From: Candidatus Poribacteria bacterium | GTDB taxonomy: Bacteria; Poribacteria; DTPJ01; WJIO01 | Direction of reading: 5' to 3' | DNA length: 15,925 nt | Assembly (NCBI GenBank): GCA_014730235.1 | Contig: WJIO01000110.1 | Location: 1-15,925, forward strand | In this document: one piece after another, positions 8,666 to 15,925 of the stretch | How positions within the stretch are numbered: position 1 is the stretch's first letter | Layout: each line of letters starts with the position of its first letter | Program-made: the position numbers and the translations under genes | The notes under the pieces: generated by a model | What the model saw: only the letters and a program-made list of their open reading frames with translations | What the model was told of the DNA's origin: nothing | The model's database searches: none

Positions 8666-8683
8666 TAACTACCTGGTTAGTTA
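8666..8683. promoter_or_regulatory. Small inverted repeat in the HDAC-gene leader
   Basis: TAACTA (8666-8671) and TAGTTA (8678-8683) surround CCTGGT. In the transcript read from the - strand the probable ribosome-binding AGGU lies at the loop, only ~10 nt before the start codon. It could modulate ribosome access, but the stem is AT-rich and weak. A T run (8684-8690) follows on the + strand, but no + strand gene ends there. Confidence 0.25.
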
Positions 8684-8726
8684 TTTTTTTAGGTGCACTG
8701 ATATTCCATATTTCTTCTGGTCGCGA

Positions 8727-8755
8727 ATGATAGCAAATACATGCCCATGAGTCAA
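8727..8755 (-). promoter_or_regulatory. Sigma-70-type promoter for the HDAC-UroD-DUF6785 operon
   Basis: Read on the - strand: -35 TTGACT (8755-8750, 5/6), exactly 17 bp, -10 TATCAT (8732-8727, 5/6). Predicted transcript start is near 8720, giving a leader of about 58 nt to the ATG at 8662. The spacer holds a CATG-GG-CATG inverted repeat (8740-8749), a possible but weak regulator site. The promoter starts 24 bp after the porV-like stop, so the operon can be expressed independently of porUV. Confidence 0.7.
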
Positions 8756-8778
8756 GTCTTAATTGTTTTTGGTTTTGA

Positions 8779-9810
8779 TTAAAACTTGGTCAGCAGAGAA
8801 ATTCGGTGGGTGTTACCAAGTTCATGACTTAAGAAGGCATAATCTATCAGAAAATTAAGGCTGGATTCCCCTCTGGCAAAGCCCACATGGAGTCCTGCAC
8901 CGGTGGTAAAATTGCTGTCCTGAAGTCCTGCTCTTAAAGCCAGAACATCACCCAGGACACACTCAAGGCCATATCGCATTTGTAGATCATATCGTGTGTC
9001 TGCATCCACAGATAGAAGCACTTTGCTGCCGATAGCTGGAAGATTGCGTAAATAAGCTGCGCCTATCTTGAGATTTCTGGGGATTACATCTATATGTGAT
9101 GGTGAAGAGGTTGTATTCCAGAATAAACGGGTCTTGGTAAAATCCTGAACCACTATACCCAAGGATAGATCACCAGCATGGTCTTTACCTTCTTCAGAAG
9201 CAAAGCTGGTTCTCCATATCACACCTATATCACCACCAAATCCCACAGCATTTCTTGATATTCCGGATACGGCGTTATATATGAATTTAAAATTTCCTCC
9301 AACCTGAATATATGTGCCAATTGATCTATGGCTTCCCATGGGAACATCCAACCGGATTTTCCTTCCATAAGATAATAATACAGCGTTTTCAGTGTCTTTC
9401 ATATATCCTGTTATATAGGGTCGGTTGGACGCGCTCATGCTCCCGGAACGCTGTAAGTCGGTAATAGGAATTTCATCAATTCCCAGCCTGATCCAGCTTA
9501 TGCCCAGAGATGAAGATTTACTCACCGGTTGAACAAAGTTAAGGAAGTCGTAGCTGTCCAGTCCAAATATACTGGCGTGCATAAAAGTAATCTGGCTTTG
9601 ATCGAATCCACCAATTCCCGCAGGATTCCAGTATGCCGCCGTAGCGTCATCGGCCACAGCCGTAAAGCTGCCGCCCATACCCAAAGGTCGGGCTCCAGCA
9701 CCCAGATTCAGAAATTCACCAGCGTATTTTTCAGCAGCAAAGGATGTTCCTGCTGTTATAAACAGAATTGGGATTATAGTAATTATTATTAATGCTTTAC
9801 GTGATAACAC
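8779..9810 (-). CDS. porV: PorV/PorQ (UPF0164) family outer-membrane beta-barrel protein
   Basis: A 343-aa exported protein. The N-terminus is a clear signal peptide (basic SRK, hydrophobic 7-20, likely cleavage after Ala25 in TSFA-AEK). The mature start carries the family signature: EFLNLGAGARPLGMGG, then ADDATAAYWNPAGI. The remainder alternates polar and hydrophobic residues as in a beta-barrel and ends in an aromatic-containing strand (HRISLLTKF), typical for insertion into the outer membrane. In type IX secretion PorV is a shuttle that presents sorting-domain cargo to the PorU sortase; its position next to a PorU-like gene supports that role over PorQ. GTG start at 9810-9808 with GGAG (9818-9821) 7 bp upstream. 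The family is confident; the exact paralogue is inferred from context. Confidence 0.82.
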   Translation of the reverse strand: MLSRKALIIITIIPILFITAGTSFAAEKYAGEFLNLGAGARPLGMGGSFTAVADDATAAYWNPAGIGGFDQSQITFMHASIFGLDSYDFLNFVQPVSKSSSLGISWIRLGIDEIPITDLQRSGSMSASNRPYITGYMKDTENAVLLSYGRKIRLDVPMGSHRSIGTYIQVGGNFKFIYNAVSGISRNAVGFGGDIGVIWRTSFASEEGKDHAGDLSLGIVVQDFTKTRLFWNTTSSPSHIDVIPRNLKIGAAYLRNLPAIGSKVLLSVDADTRYDLQMRYGLECVLGDVLALRAGLQDSNFTTGAGLHVGFARGESSLNFLIDYAFLSHELGNTHRISLLTKF

Positions 9811-9843
9811 GTTTTGTCTCCGATGTAATATTTACAAAAGTTA

Positions 9844-9961
9844 GTTCTTCCGGGTTTGGTGTGGTTATAATTGAAAATTCCCTCAGCTTGTCATTCCTGC
9901 AAATGCAGGAATGACAGCATAAAGAAGTTTCTTATCTTTACCACACCAAACCCGGAAGAAC
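9844..9961. mobile_element. MITE-like element with 22-bp terminal inverted repeats
   Basis: A 118-bp non-coding element. GTTCTTCCGGGTTTGGTGTG starts the left arm (9844-9865), and its perfect 22-bp reverse complement forms the right arm (9940-9961). The interior carries a second perfect inverted repeat. It has no reading frame of its own and is flanked by 8-bp direct repeats. Small size, long terminal repeats, nested palindrome and flanking duplication fit a miniature inverted-repeat transposable element moved by a transposase elsewhere in the genome. It lies between the PorU-like stop and the PorV-like start. As RNA it would fold into a long stem and could slow or end transcription between them, though there is no T run. 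No second copy is present in this window. Confidence 0.7.
9889..9916. repeat. Internal 13-bp palindrome of the MITE-like element
   Basis: TGTCATTCCTGCA (9889-9901) and TGCAGGAATGACA (9904-9916) are exact reverse complements separated by AA. The core GTCATTCCTGC...GCAGGAATGAC recalls extragenic palindromes common in many bacterial genomes. No T run follows on either strand, so it is not a standard intrinsic terminator. Confidence 0.75.
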
Positions 9962-9968
9962 CTAAAAG

Positions 9969-12900
9969 TTACTTCAATTTCATCATTTTACCCACCTGGA
10001 CAATATCCTCCCGACCTTCGCTTTTGAGTCTGAGTTTATAATAATATACACCGTTTGCCACTTCGTTTCCGTTTTCATCTTTTCCATCCCAGTGTATGTT
10101 TACAAAATTAACCAGGTGTTTTGCTTCCAGAGTTTTTATTAGTCGACCTGATACGGTATATATTTTAATAATACCCTCTTCAGCAAGGGAAGTAAGATGG
10201 AAGGTAATATCGGTTTCTCGCTCAAAGGGATTGGGGTAGTTCATCAAGGTGTCTTTTGTTAGTTCAAATTCTCGCTTTACTACAAATTTCGCCGTCTCTT
10301 CTGTTTGATTTCCATTAAAATCCTGAACACTTAGCATGACTTCATATTCACCGGGTTCCAGTTTTCCAGGCCAGTAATTTACACTTACTTCATTGGATTC
10401 CGCCGTCCAGTATACAGAATATTGATCATCCAGGGCCTGCTGGAATTCGCCCCTATCTCTGCTGATGCTAATCACAGGATTCTGGTTGATTACATCTATA
10501 CCATTATCATCATACAATAGTGCCTGAATGGTAGGTTCCATACTGACAACATCGCCATCGGTAAAGTTCTGGTCACCTATAGTAATGCTTATGGATGGTA
10601 ATTCTACGTCCTTATTTGACATGAGTGTAAATGTTCCGGTTTTATAGACGTTTCCCTGAATAGTGCCTGTAACAAGAGTCTTAAAGCTGAATCTGTCTCC
10701 CTGAACAAAGTTCCTTTCATCCTGAAAAATGGTAAATCTAAACCCAGTTTTAGAATGATAAAATTCCTGCCCTAATGTTCCTATCAGCGGCTGTCCGTTT
10801 ACTTCCAACACACCTGTTTTATCTCCTGTCAATCGGAAATTATCCTGATCGTCAAAGATAATAGTCCATTCATCAATAGGAGTATTAGCATCCTCCTGAA
10901 TAGAAACAGGCCCGATCCATTTATTTATCGGCGTTACCCCTTCCTCAATAATAATCTCGGGAAGAGTGGCGTGTATGCGACGTAAAATATTGCCAGAATT
11001 GTCTAGTTCAGGCTCAGAAGGCACATACACCCATTTTTTTGCATCCTGATTCCATCTATAGATACACATCTCAGAAGTTCTCTCTTTTAACGTTTGTTCA
11101 AAAAATGCTTTTTGATCTGGTTCCATCTGTTCTTCTGGAACTCCAGCCAGACCTATTTCGTTCTTTACGATTTCAGCAAAGGACTCAAAATCAAACCTGA
11201 TTTCTACAGCAGCAGGCCTGGAAAAGGTTAATTCACCGCTATCTGTTACGCTTTCTACAATATAACCATGTCCTTGGTCATCGGGTAATGGTATATAAGA
11301 TATATCAGGTTGATTATTGGCTTCAAGAGATTCTGTTAAATAACTTACTTTAAGTATTTCACGTTTATCGTAAGTGCCAATAAAAGTATTGAAACTGAAA
11401 ACACTATCAAGACTTCTGGTTGATGATTCTCTTGTGGGGCTAAGAAGAACATGGGTCACATTCAAAACAGCAGGATACATATTGTCTTTTTCGCTTCCTT
11501 CGGAATACTGGTTTTCCGGATCTAACCAGAGGAAAAGCTTATATTCTCCCGGAGATAACTCAAGAGGAACGAACACATTAATTATCTTATCATCATCCCA
11601 TAAGCCGGGTTCAAAGTTTGTCTCAGCAATTTTATTTGATCCATTATCAACGTTATTATCATCGTCAACATCTGGGTTTCCCCGGTATATAGCCAATTTA
11701 ATTGGAACTGTTACAGGTAATGTGCCGGTATTCTTAACCGCAACATCAACACCCCATGTCTTAAGATCATTGGAATATGTATATGATATATCAGGACGGG
11801 TCAGATTTGCGATTCTATTTAAAGTCAAATTAGGCTGTGAAGGTAAAGGGAGAGTCTGGCGTTCCAGTTCAACAGTATTACTATCAGTATCCTCAACAAT
11901 AAGGTAATAAACTAACTCACCACCATTGTTGAATAATGGTAAAGGTTTATTCAATGTATATTTTTTGCTTTGTGCGTCATAAATCATATTCCATTCAGAC
12001 CACTCACGTTTCTGTGGACTGATCCATCTCAGGATAATAGATTCTATACCTGAAATCCCGGCATCGTCATCCACTTTCGCATAAAAATTTATACCGTTAT
12101 CGGTAAATTCATGTTCAAGGCTGACAATTGAGGGTTTGTCAACGCTAAATTTGCTCCCGCCTATAGCTGCTTCAACACCACTTTGGCCAAACAGTTTTAA
12201 ATATCCGGTTCCGGATGATATACCCGCAGGAACACTTACAGAAGCTGAATCGTAGTTGTTATTAATCGCATTTACAGTGCTGATTGTTTCTGAACCATCG
12301 GCAAACTCAGCTTTAATTTCTATATTTCCGGTAAAAACTGACGGTCCACTGCCAATCACCCTGGAAACCTCACCGGGCAATATATCCAGACTTTTTCCTG
12401 GCTTTACACTTGTGCTGACTAGTTCCGGCTGAATTTCATATTCCGGTATATTAAGTCTGGAGGCAGGATCACCAAATAAAGTATACTCCTGCATCTGACT
12501 TAGCCATGACATCCCTTCTTTTAAAAGCACCTTTATTTTTGAAACAGCCGTCATTTCACCTATATTCAACAGGTTATCTTTAAATATAGCATCAAACAAA
12601 AACTTATTCAGGGATACATTGCCTGTTCCATAGGTTAATCTGGTTGCGCTTAGCATGGCCACTGATCCGCGCCTGTCCGCCCTAACCATACCTTCGGCCA
12701 TGCTTAACTCTCCCGGCAGATCAAAATAGCCGTTATAGCAGCTAAAAACCAGCAGGAAGGGGAATGTTTGTGTCTCTATCATTGACTCAATATCTGTTAT
12801 ACTGAATACGATTTCATGGGCCCAGACATGACGACCCCCATGCCCGGAATATTGGACAATAATCGGCCCTTTGCCAAAGGCTTCCCTTATCATGTCTTCC

Positions 12901-15680
12901 ACTACATTATTAGGTCTTCGGGTTTCTGTGGGATCTTTTTCTACCTCAGCCAGTATATCTTTAAGGTAAATTTTTTCAGTTTCATAACCCGGGGGAGTAT
13001 GGTATTTCCATATCTCTTCCAGTCCAATGCGGAAAATCTCATCCCCGGCAGCATGGGTATCGTCATCAGCAATAGATACGATCTGCTTACGCCAGGGGCC
13101 GTTTATATCCGATTCATTGGCAATGATTTTATGCAGTACGGATTGGGCCTGGGAAACCTCTTCCACAGGTATACGTCCAAGATATATATCTGGAAATCCG
13201 TCATCACCGTCAATTGCGCTGTACCAGTGATCCGCTGCTGTTTGTCCGAAGGTTGTCCATATATAGAAAGAAGGTATAAATCCTGCTAATTCTGGTGCTT
13301 CGGGATAAAATTCTTCGTTTACACCCAAAAAGTCATAGGTAGCATCAGCCAGTATCAAAACGTAAGATGGAGCAGGATCAAGCCAGTTATGATAAGCATA
13401 GGTCAGAAAATCCTTGATGGCATGAGGACTTACCATACCAAAGCCAAACTCATCATATATATCCGTAACATCAATAACTGATGTCCTGAAACCACCACCT
13501 CTGGGATCGCTCCGCCAATTAGATAACTCATAAGCCACTTCAAGGAATTTAGGGTGTGATATTACCAGATAATCTGCCCTGTTGGATGCCGATTTAAGGT
13601 CCGATGGATAATCCTTCTGGATTCGATCCGGCTCAAGGATATTCCGGGATGATACGGCCAGATATTTCGTATTCCTGCCACCTACATCCTCAAAAGTCAC
13701 CTGATAACCGATCTCCGGTAATTGGGAATTTATAATACTTGATTCACCCAATATAGAATGAATCGTCAGCAATCTTTCCCGATCTTCACGACTGAGGGAA
13801 TATGAACTTATCTGCAAATCTTTAATTCTACTTACAGCGTTAGAACCGCTAAGCTGATATACCTGTATATCAGGATTCAGAAACGAACTTACGTTATAAC
13901 GGGCTATCTCTCTCTCATCCGGATCTTGAGGTTCGGGGGCGTTAAATTCCAGAGTGTCGTTTACCGCCAGAAGCTTACGCAGGTAAGTTATTTTAAACCA
14001 GTTAAGATAAACTTGATATGGATAGCTTTCCTTATTATCGCCATCGGCTGGATTAGAGCCAATTCGGGCAAGACGAAGTTCATTTAATCCCTCCTGTATA
14101 GAGGTAGCGGGGATTTGGCCTTCATAAGAATATATATCCTGCCTTTCCCATTGGGCTTCCTGTCCAACTTTATGACCGTTAATGGAGATCATGATATTGT
14201 GCTCAAAATTCGTACACCCCACAAGCTCGATCTCAAAATCCGGTCGTATCATGCTTTGAGCTAGGTCATATACAGGAAAATCAAGGGTCATCTCTGTTTT
14301 TGATGAGCCATTTTCGATTCCATCCCAGAACCAATGATCCCGGGATTCAAACCACGCATCCGGGTTATCCGGATCAGGTTGGACATTCTGAAGTTTATGA
14401 TGCAGGTGGTCTTCCTCAAAATAATTTACAGAACTGAAAAAGGTAACTTCTCTGGATGTAGGAGATTTTGGACTTCCTGATTTCTGTATCATGCGAAGCC
14501 CGCGCTGTTTGCCATGAATTAACCAGTAAACGTTCCATCGGGAATAAATGCTGTCGGGTTTTATACCGTAGAACTCAATGAAATCCTCAGGATCGAAGCT
14601 TCCATCGGTTTCTCCCTCTATATATACAGGAATTTGCTTTCCATGGAGGGTTATTCTGATATTTCGCGGGTCAATCAGTGCAGGATCTAAATTAGCTCCA
14701 AGGATCATATCATAATTGACCCTGTATATACCCGTCTTTGATACAAATAATTTAACAGCTTCCGAACCTTCCTCGACTGTATATCCCTTTGGTGCGGCAT
14801 ATGTTTGAGAATCGGATTCCCGCCAGTTTTTTGCGCTGTTATAATTGATTAAAATGTTCCTGTATGATTCTTCAAATTTCGGTTCTGTATATTGTTGAAA
14901 GCTATGTGTAAATTCCGATTCACTTGTATTCCTATTATACTTATTATTTCTGGAAATATTATCGGAAAAGTTAATCCGAACCTGTATTCTGGAATGTTTT
15001 TTCAAAACGCCAGTAACTGGATTATACTGCACAGGATAAATTTCGACCACAGCAATGCGTTGATGCCTGAGATTGCCAGTGTATGAAATGGTTGCTAATT
15101 CCTGGGGATAAAGTCTATTATTACGATAAAAACCGGTATCCTCAGAATATTCCTCTGTAAGTGCATCCACATCAGAAGAAGCTGACAATCCTGAATAAGG
15201 CGATATTTTATCAACTATTCGGGGAACAGGTATAGGCCTGTATCCATGAATAGAGGATGTTTGTGAACTTGAAGCATGTATGGATAATAACGCAGACGGT
15301 GGTATACCTATAAAAACTCGCGATACAGGAAGTCTGGGTTTGCCAATATTAGAAGTATACCCGCAGTTTTCATAGGATATAAGGTGATATTGTTCTGCAT
15401 TTACGGTCTTGGTTTTGACAGCAAAATCCCTAAGTTCAAAACCAATTGACACACCTGTATTATCCGAACTTATCAGTTTTACTGGTTGGGCTTGAGTTGT
15501 GTTCAGTGTCAGAGAAAATGTTATAAAGATAGCAAGAAAAACGGCAGGTAGAAGATGCCTCATATTTGATTTTTTAACCTTTGGTCTTTGACGGGAGGGG
15601 TTGGATTCTGATATAAAGTATAAAACTTTACCAACAGCAGGGACAGCTTCAGGGGAAGCAAAATTATGATAAATTTTCAT
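9969..15680 (-). CDS. porU: PorU-like C25 (gingipain-family) peptidase with large modular insertion
   Basis: A 1903-aa exported protein. Domains: signal region; propeptide-like NIGKPRLPVSRVFIGIP (~110-127); PorU-type beta region (~300-700); C25 domain (~720-1075) with ADYLVISHP, LILADATYDFLG, QYSGHGG (catalytic His947), FSCYNG (catalytic Cys981) and TLFGDPASRLN; Ig-like region (~1080-1270); CARDB-like domain (~1281-1414, VDVAVKNTGTLPV); uncharacterised modules (~1420-1690); a domain like that preceding the PorU sorting module (IGDQNFTDGDVVSMEPTIQA); terminal FlgD/sorting-type module with MNYPNPF (~1811) and GVYYYKLRL. Bacteroidota PorU, ~1100-1300 aa, cleaves sorting domains and links cargo to lipopolysaccharide. 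Start: ATG at 15680 has AGGAG 11 bp upstream but puts 39 residues before the hydrophobic segment; ATG at 15563 gives an ordinary signal peptide with a poorer ribosome site. Confidence 0.85.
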   Translation of the reverse strand: MKIYHNFASPEAVPAVGKVLYFISESNPSRQRPKVKKSNMRHLLPAVFLAIFITFSLTLNTTQAQPVKLISSDNTGVSIGFELRDFAVKTKTVNAEQYHLISYENCGYTSNIGKPRLPVSRVFIGIPPSALLSIHASSSQTSSIHGYRPIPVPRIVDKISPYSGLSASSDVDALTEEYSEDTGFYRNNRLYPQELATISYTGNLRHQRIAVVEIYPVQYNPVTGVLKKHSRIQVRINFSDNISRNNKYNRNTSESEFTHSFQQYTEPKFEESYRNILINYNSAKNWRESDSQTYAAPKGYTVEEGSEAVKLFVSKTGIYRVNYDMILGANLDPALIDPRNIRITLHGKQIPVYIEGETDGSFDPEDFIEFYGIKPDSIYSRWNVYWLIHGKQRGLRMIQKSGSPKSPTSREVTFFSSVNYFEEDHLHHKLQNVQPDPDNPDAWFESRDHWFWDGIENGSSKTEMTLDFPVYDLAQSMIRPDFEIELVGCTNFEHNIMISINGHKVGQEAQWERQDIYSYEGQIPATSIQEGLNELRLARIGSNPADGDNKESYPYQVYLNWFKITYLRKLLAVNDTLEFNAPEPQDPDEREIARYNVSSFLNPDIQVYQLSGSNAVSRIKDLQISSYSLSREDRERLLTIHSILGESSIINSQLPEIGYQVTFEDVGGRNTKYLAVSSRNILEPDRIQKDYPSDLKSASNRADYLVISHPKFLEVAYELSNWRSDPRGGGFRTSVIDVTDIYDEFGFGMVSPHAIKDFLTYAYHNWLDPAPSYVLILADATYDFLGVNEEFYPEAPELAGFIPSFYIWTTFGQTAADHWYSAIDGDDGFPDIYLGRIPVEEVSQAQSVLHKIIANESDINGPWRKQIVSIADDDTHAAGDEIFRIGLEEIWKYHTPPGYETEKIYLKDILAEVEKDPTETRRPNNVVEDMIREAFGKGPIIVQYSGHGGRHVWAHEIVFSITDIESMIETQTFPFLLVFSCYNGYFDLPGELSMAEGMVRADRRGSVAMLSATRLTYGTGNVSLNKFLFDAIFKDNLLNIGEMTAVSKIKVLLKEGMSWLSQMQEYTLFGDPASRLNIPEYEIQPELVSTSVKPGKSLDILPGEVSRVIGSGPSVFTGNIEIKAEFADGSETISTVNAINNNYDSASVSVPAGISSGTGYLKLFGQSGVEAAIGGSKFSVDKPSIVSLEHEFTDNGINFYAKVDDDAGISGIESIILRWISPQKREWSEWNMIYDAQSKKYTLNKPLPLFNNGGELVYYLIVEDTDSNTVELERQTLPLPSQPNLTLNRIANLTRPDISYTYSNDLKTWGVDVAVKNTGTLPVTVPIKLAIYRGNPDVDDDNNVDNGSNKIAETNFEPGLWDDDKIINVFVPLELSPGEYKLFLWLDPENQYSEGSEKDNMYPAVLNVTHVLLSPTRESSTRSLDSVFSFNTFIGTYDKREILKVSYLTESLEANNQPDISYIPLPDDQGHGYIVESVTDSGELTFSRPAAVEIRFDFESFAEIVKNEIGLAGVPEEQMEPDQKAFFEQTLKERTSEMCIYRWNQDAKKWVYVPSEPELDNSGNILRRIHATLPEIIIEEGVTPINKWIGPVSIQEDANTPIDEWTIIFDDQDNFRLTGDKTGVLEVNGQPLIGTLGQEFYHSKTGFRFTIFQDERNFVQGDRFSFKTLVTGTIQGNVYKTGTFTLMSNKDVELPSISITIGDQNFTDGDVVSMEPTIQALLYDDNGIDVINQNPVISISRDRGEFQQALDDQYSVYWTAESNEVSVNYWPGKLEPGEYEVMLSVQDFNGNQTEETAKFVVKREFELTKDTLMNYPNPFERETDITFHLTSLAEEGIIKIYTVSGRLIKTLEAKHLVNFVNIHWDGKDENGNEVANGVYYYKLRLKSEGREDIVQVGKMMKLK

Positions 15681-15732
15681 TAATCTTCTAGCTCCTCGCG
15701 CTGGCCCTCAACGTTTGAACTATTATGTCAAA

Positions 15733-15762
15733 AGTATAACATAGGCTTTATAAACCTGTCAA
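15733..15762 (-). promoter_or_regulatory. Near-consensus sigma-70 promoter for porU-like gene
   Basis: Read on the - strand: -35 TTGACA (15762-15757, perfect), 18-bp spacer, -10 TATACT (15738-15733, 5/6). The predicted transcript start near 15726 gives a ~45-nt leader to the ATG at 15680, or ~160 nt to the alternative ATG at 15563. A second TTGACA (15731-15726) overlaps the start region. An AGGAG (15696-15692) lies between this promoter and the first ATG. Confidence 0.75.
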
Positions 15763-15784
15763 GTGGCTATATATTCCGGCTTCT

Positions 15785-15916
15785 ATGAGTGCGATTCAAA
15801 ATTGTGAAAAGCGAAAAAACTTTGACGACATAGAAACTCAGGTTCGTTGTGTGATGCTTGAGATAGGCATACAGACAGTAGAATCCATAATAAGAGCCCG
15901 TGGCACAGGGTTTTGA
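15785..15916 (+). pseudogene. Possible decayed N-terminus of an ISKra4-like transposase
   Basis: A 43-codon + strand frame from ATG 15785 to TGA 15914-15916, divergent from the porU-like gene. The peptide contains FDDIETQVRCVMLEIGIQTV, then ESIIRARGTG. The spacing of acidic, hydrophobic and Arg residues recalls the N-terminal helix of ISKra4-type transposases (family pattern recalled, not searched). The TGA falls where such proteins usually continue, so if the match is right this is a broken copy or the edge of a decayed insertion. The window ends 9 bp later. The - strand frame is also open here to the edge, so the call is tentative. No ribosome site was recognised. Confidence 0.25.
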
Positions 15917-15925
15917 GGCAAAGGC

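Larger units (their letters stand above)
9836..9971. repeat. 8-bp flanking direct repeats (possible target-site duplication)
   Basis: AAAAGTTA occurs at 9836-9843, directly before the left inverted repeat, and again at 9964-9971, 2 bp after the right one. The right copy contains the stop codon of the PorU-like gene (TTA at 9969-9971 on the + strand). If the element and one repeat are removed, the remaining copy still supplies the stop codon at the same place. This is the pattern expected for duplication of a target site during insertion. The true duplication could be 6-8 bp depending on where the terminal repeats end. Confidence 0.6.

Noticed and set aside
8666-8690. Hairpin plus T run read as a + strand intrinsic terminator
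   Set aside because: The stem is weak and no + strand gene ends nearby; the stretch is the leader of the HDAC-like gene.
9844-9961. Inverted repeat as an ordinary intrinsic terminator of the porU-like gene
   Set aside because: No T run follows either the inner or the outer stem on the - strand, and the flanking direct repeats are better explained by insertion.
2919-9972. 14-nt identity AACCTAAAAGTTAC at 2919-2932 and 9959-9972
   Set aside because: A short AT-rich match with no shared flanking structure; the second copy is part of the element junction and the first has no inverted repeats near it. Probably chance.
11374-11907. 177-aa + strand frame inside the porU-like gene
   Set aside because: It lies wholly opposite a recognisable CARDB-containing coding region, and its peptide has no family-like motifs.
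12816-13289. 157-aa + strand frame opposite the C25 domain
   Set aside because: It covers the catalytic region of the peptidase on the other strand and shows no motifs of its own.

Overview
The window reads as a moderately AT-rich bacterial chromosome with ordinary sigma-70-type promoters and Shine-Dalgarno sites. No rRNA, tRNA, phage or CRISPR features are visible. The gene families suggest an uncultured member of the FCB/PVC-like phyla, for example a Poribacteria-, Latescibacteria- or KSB1-type lineage. They include a large PorU-like C25 peptidase ending in an FlgD/sorting-type module, a PorV-family outer-membrane protein, a DUF6785-type polytopic membrane protein, a UroD-like protein and a CehA/McbA-type PHP protein. 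This placement is inference; there is no marker gene in the window.

Left part, + strand (1-2840): the 3' end of a GAF/HisKA_2 histidine kinase, then 2 bp later a REC-PAS-kinase-REC hybrid protein, closed by a strong intrinsic terminator. Together they look like a phosphorelay. Next (2873-4748), a promoter drives a PHP-domain metallohydrolase and a small two-helix membrane protein. This unit ends tail to tail, 2 bp from the next operon.

Middle, - strand (8755 down to 4751): a near-consensus promoter precedes a three-gene operon. It encodes a class II HDAC/acetylpolyamine-deacetylase-like enzyme, a UroD-superfamily protein (TTG start overlapping the previous stop codon) and the DUF6785/DUF6784 membrane protein. 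I infer an uptake-and-processing pathway for an unknown small molecule.

Right part, - strand (15762 down to 8779): a TTGACA-18-TATACT promoter drives a 1903-aa PorU-like C25 peptidase, followed by a PorV-like beta-barrel protein. This is the porU-porV order known from type IX secretion. Between them sits a 118-bp MITE-like element with 22-bp terminal inverted repeats, an internal 13-bp hairpin and 8-bp flanking direct repeats. One direct repeat contains the porU-like stop codon. Removing the element would leave the two genes about 30 bp apart, so an ancestral operon appears to have been split by the insertion. The right edge (15785-15916, + strand) may hold a decayed transposase fragment.
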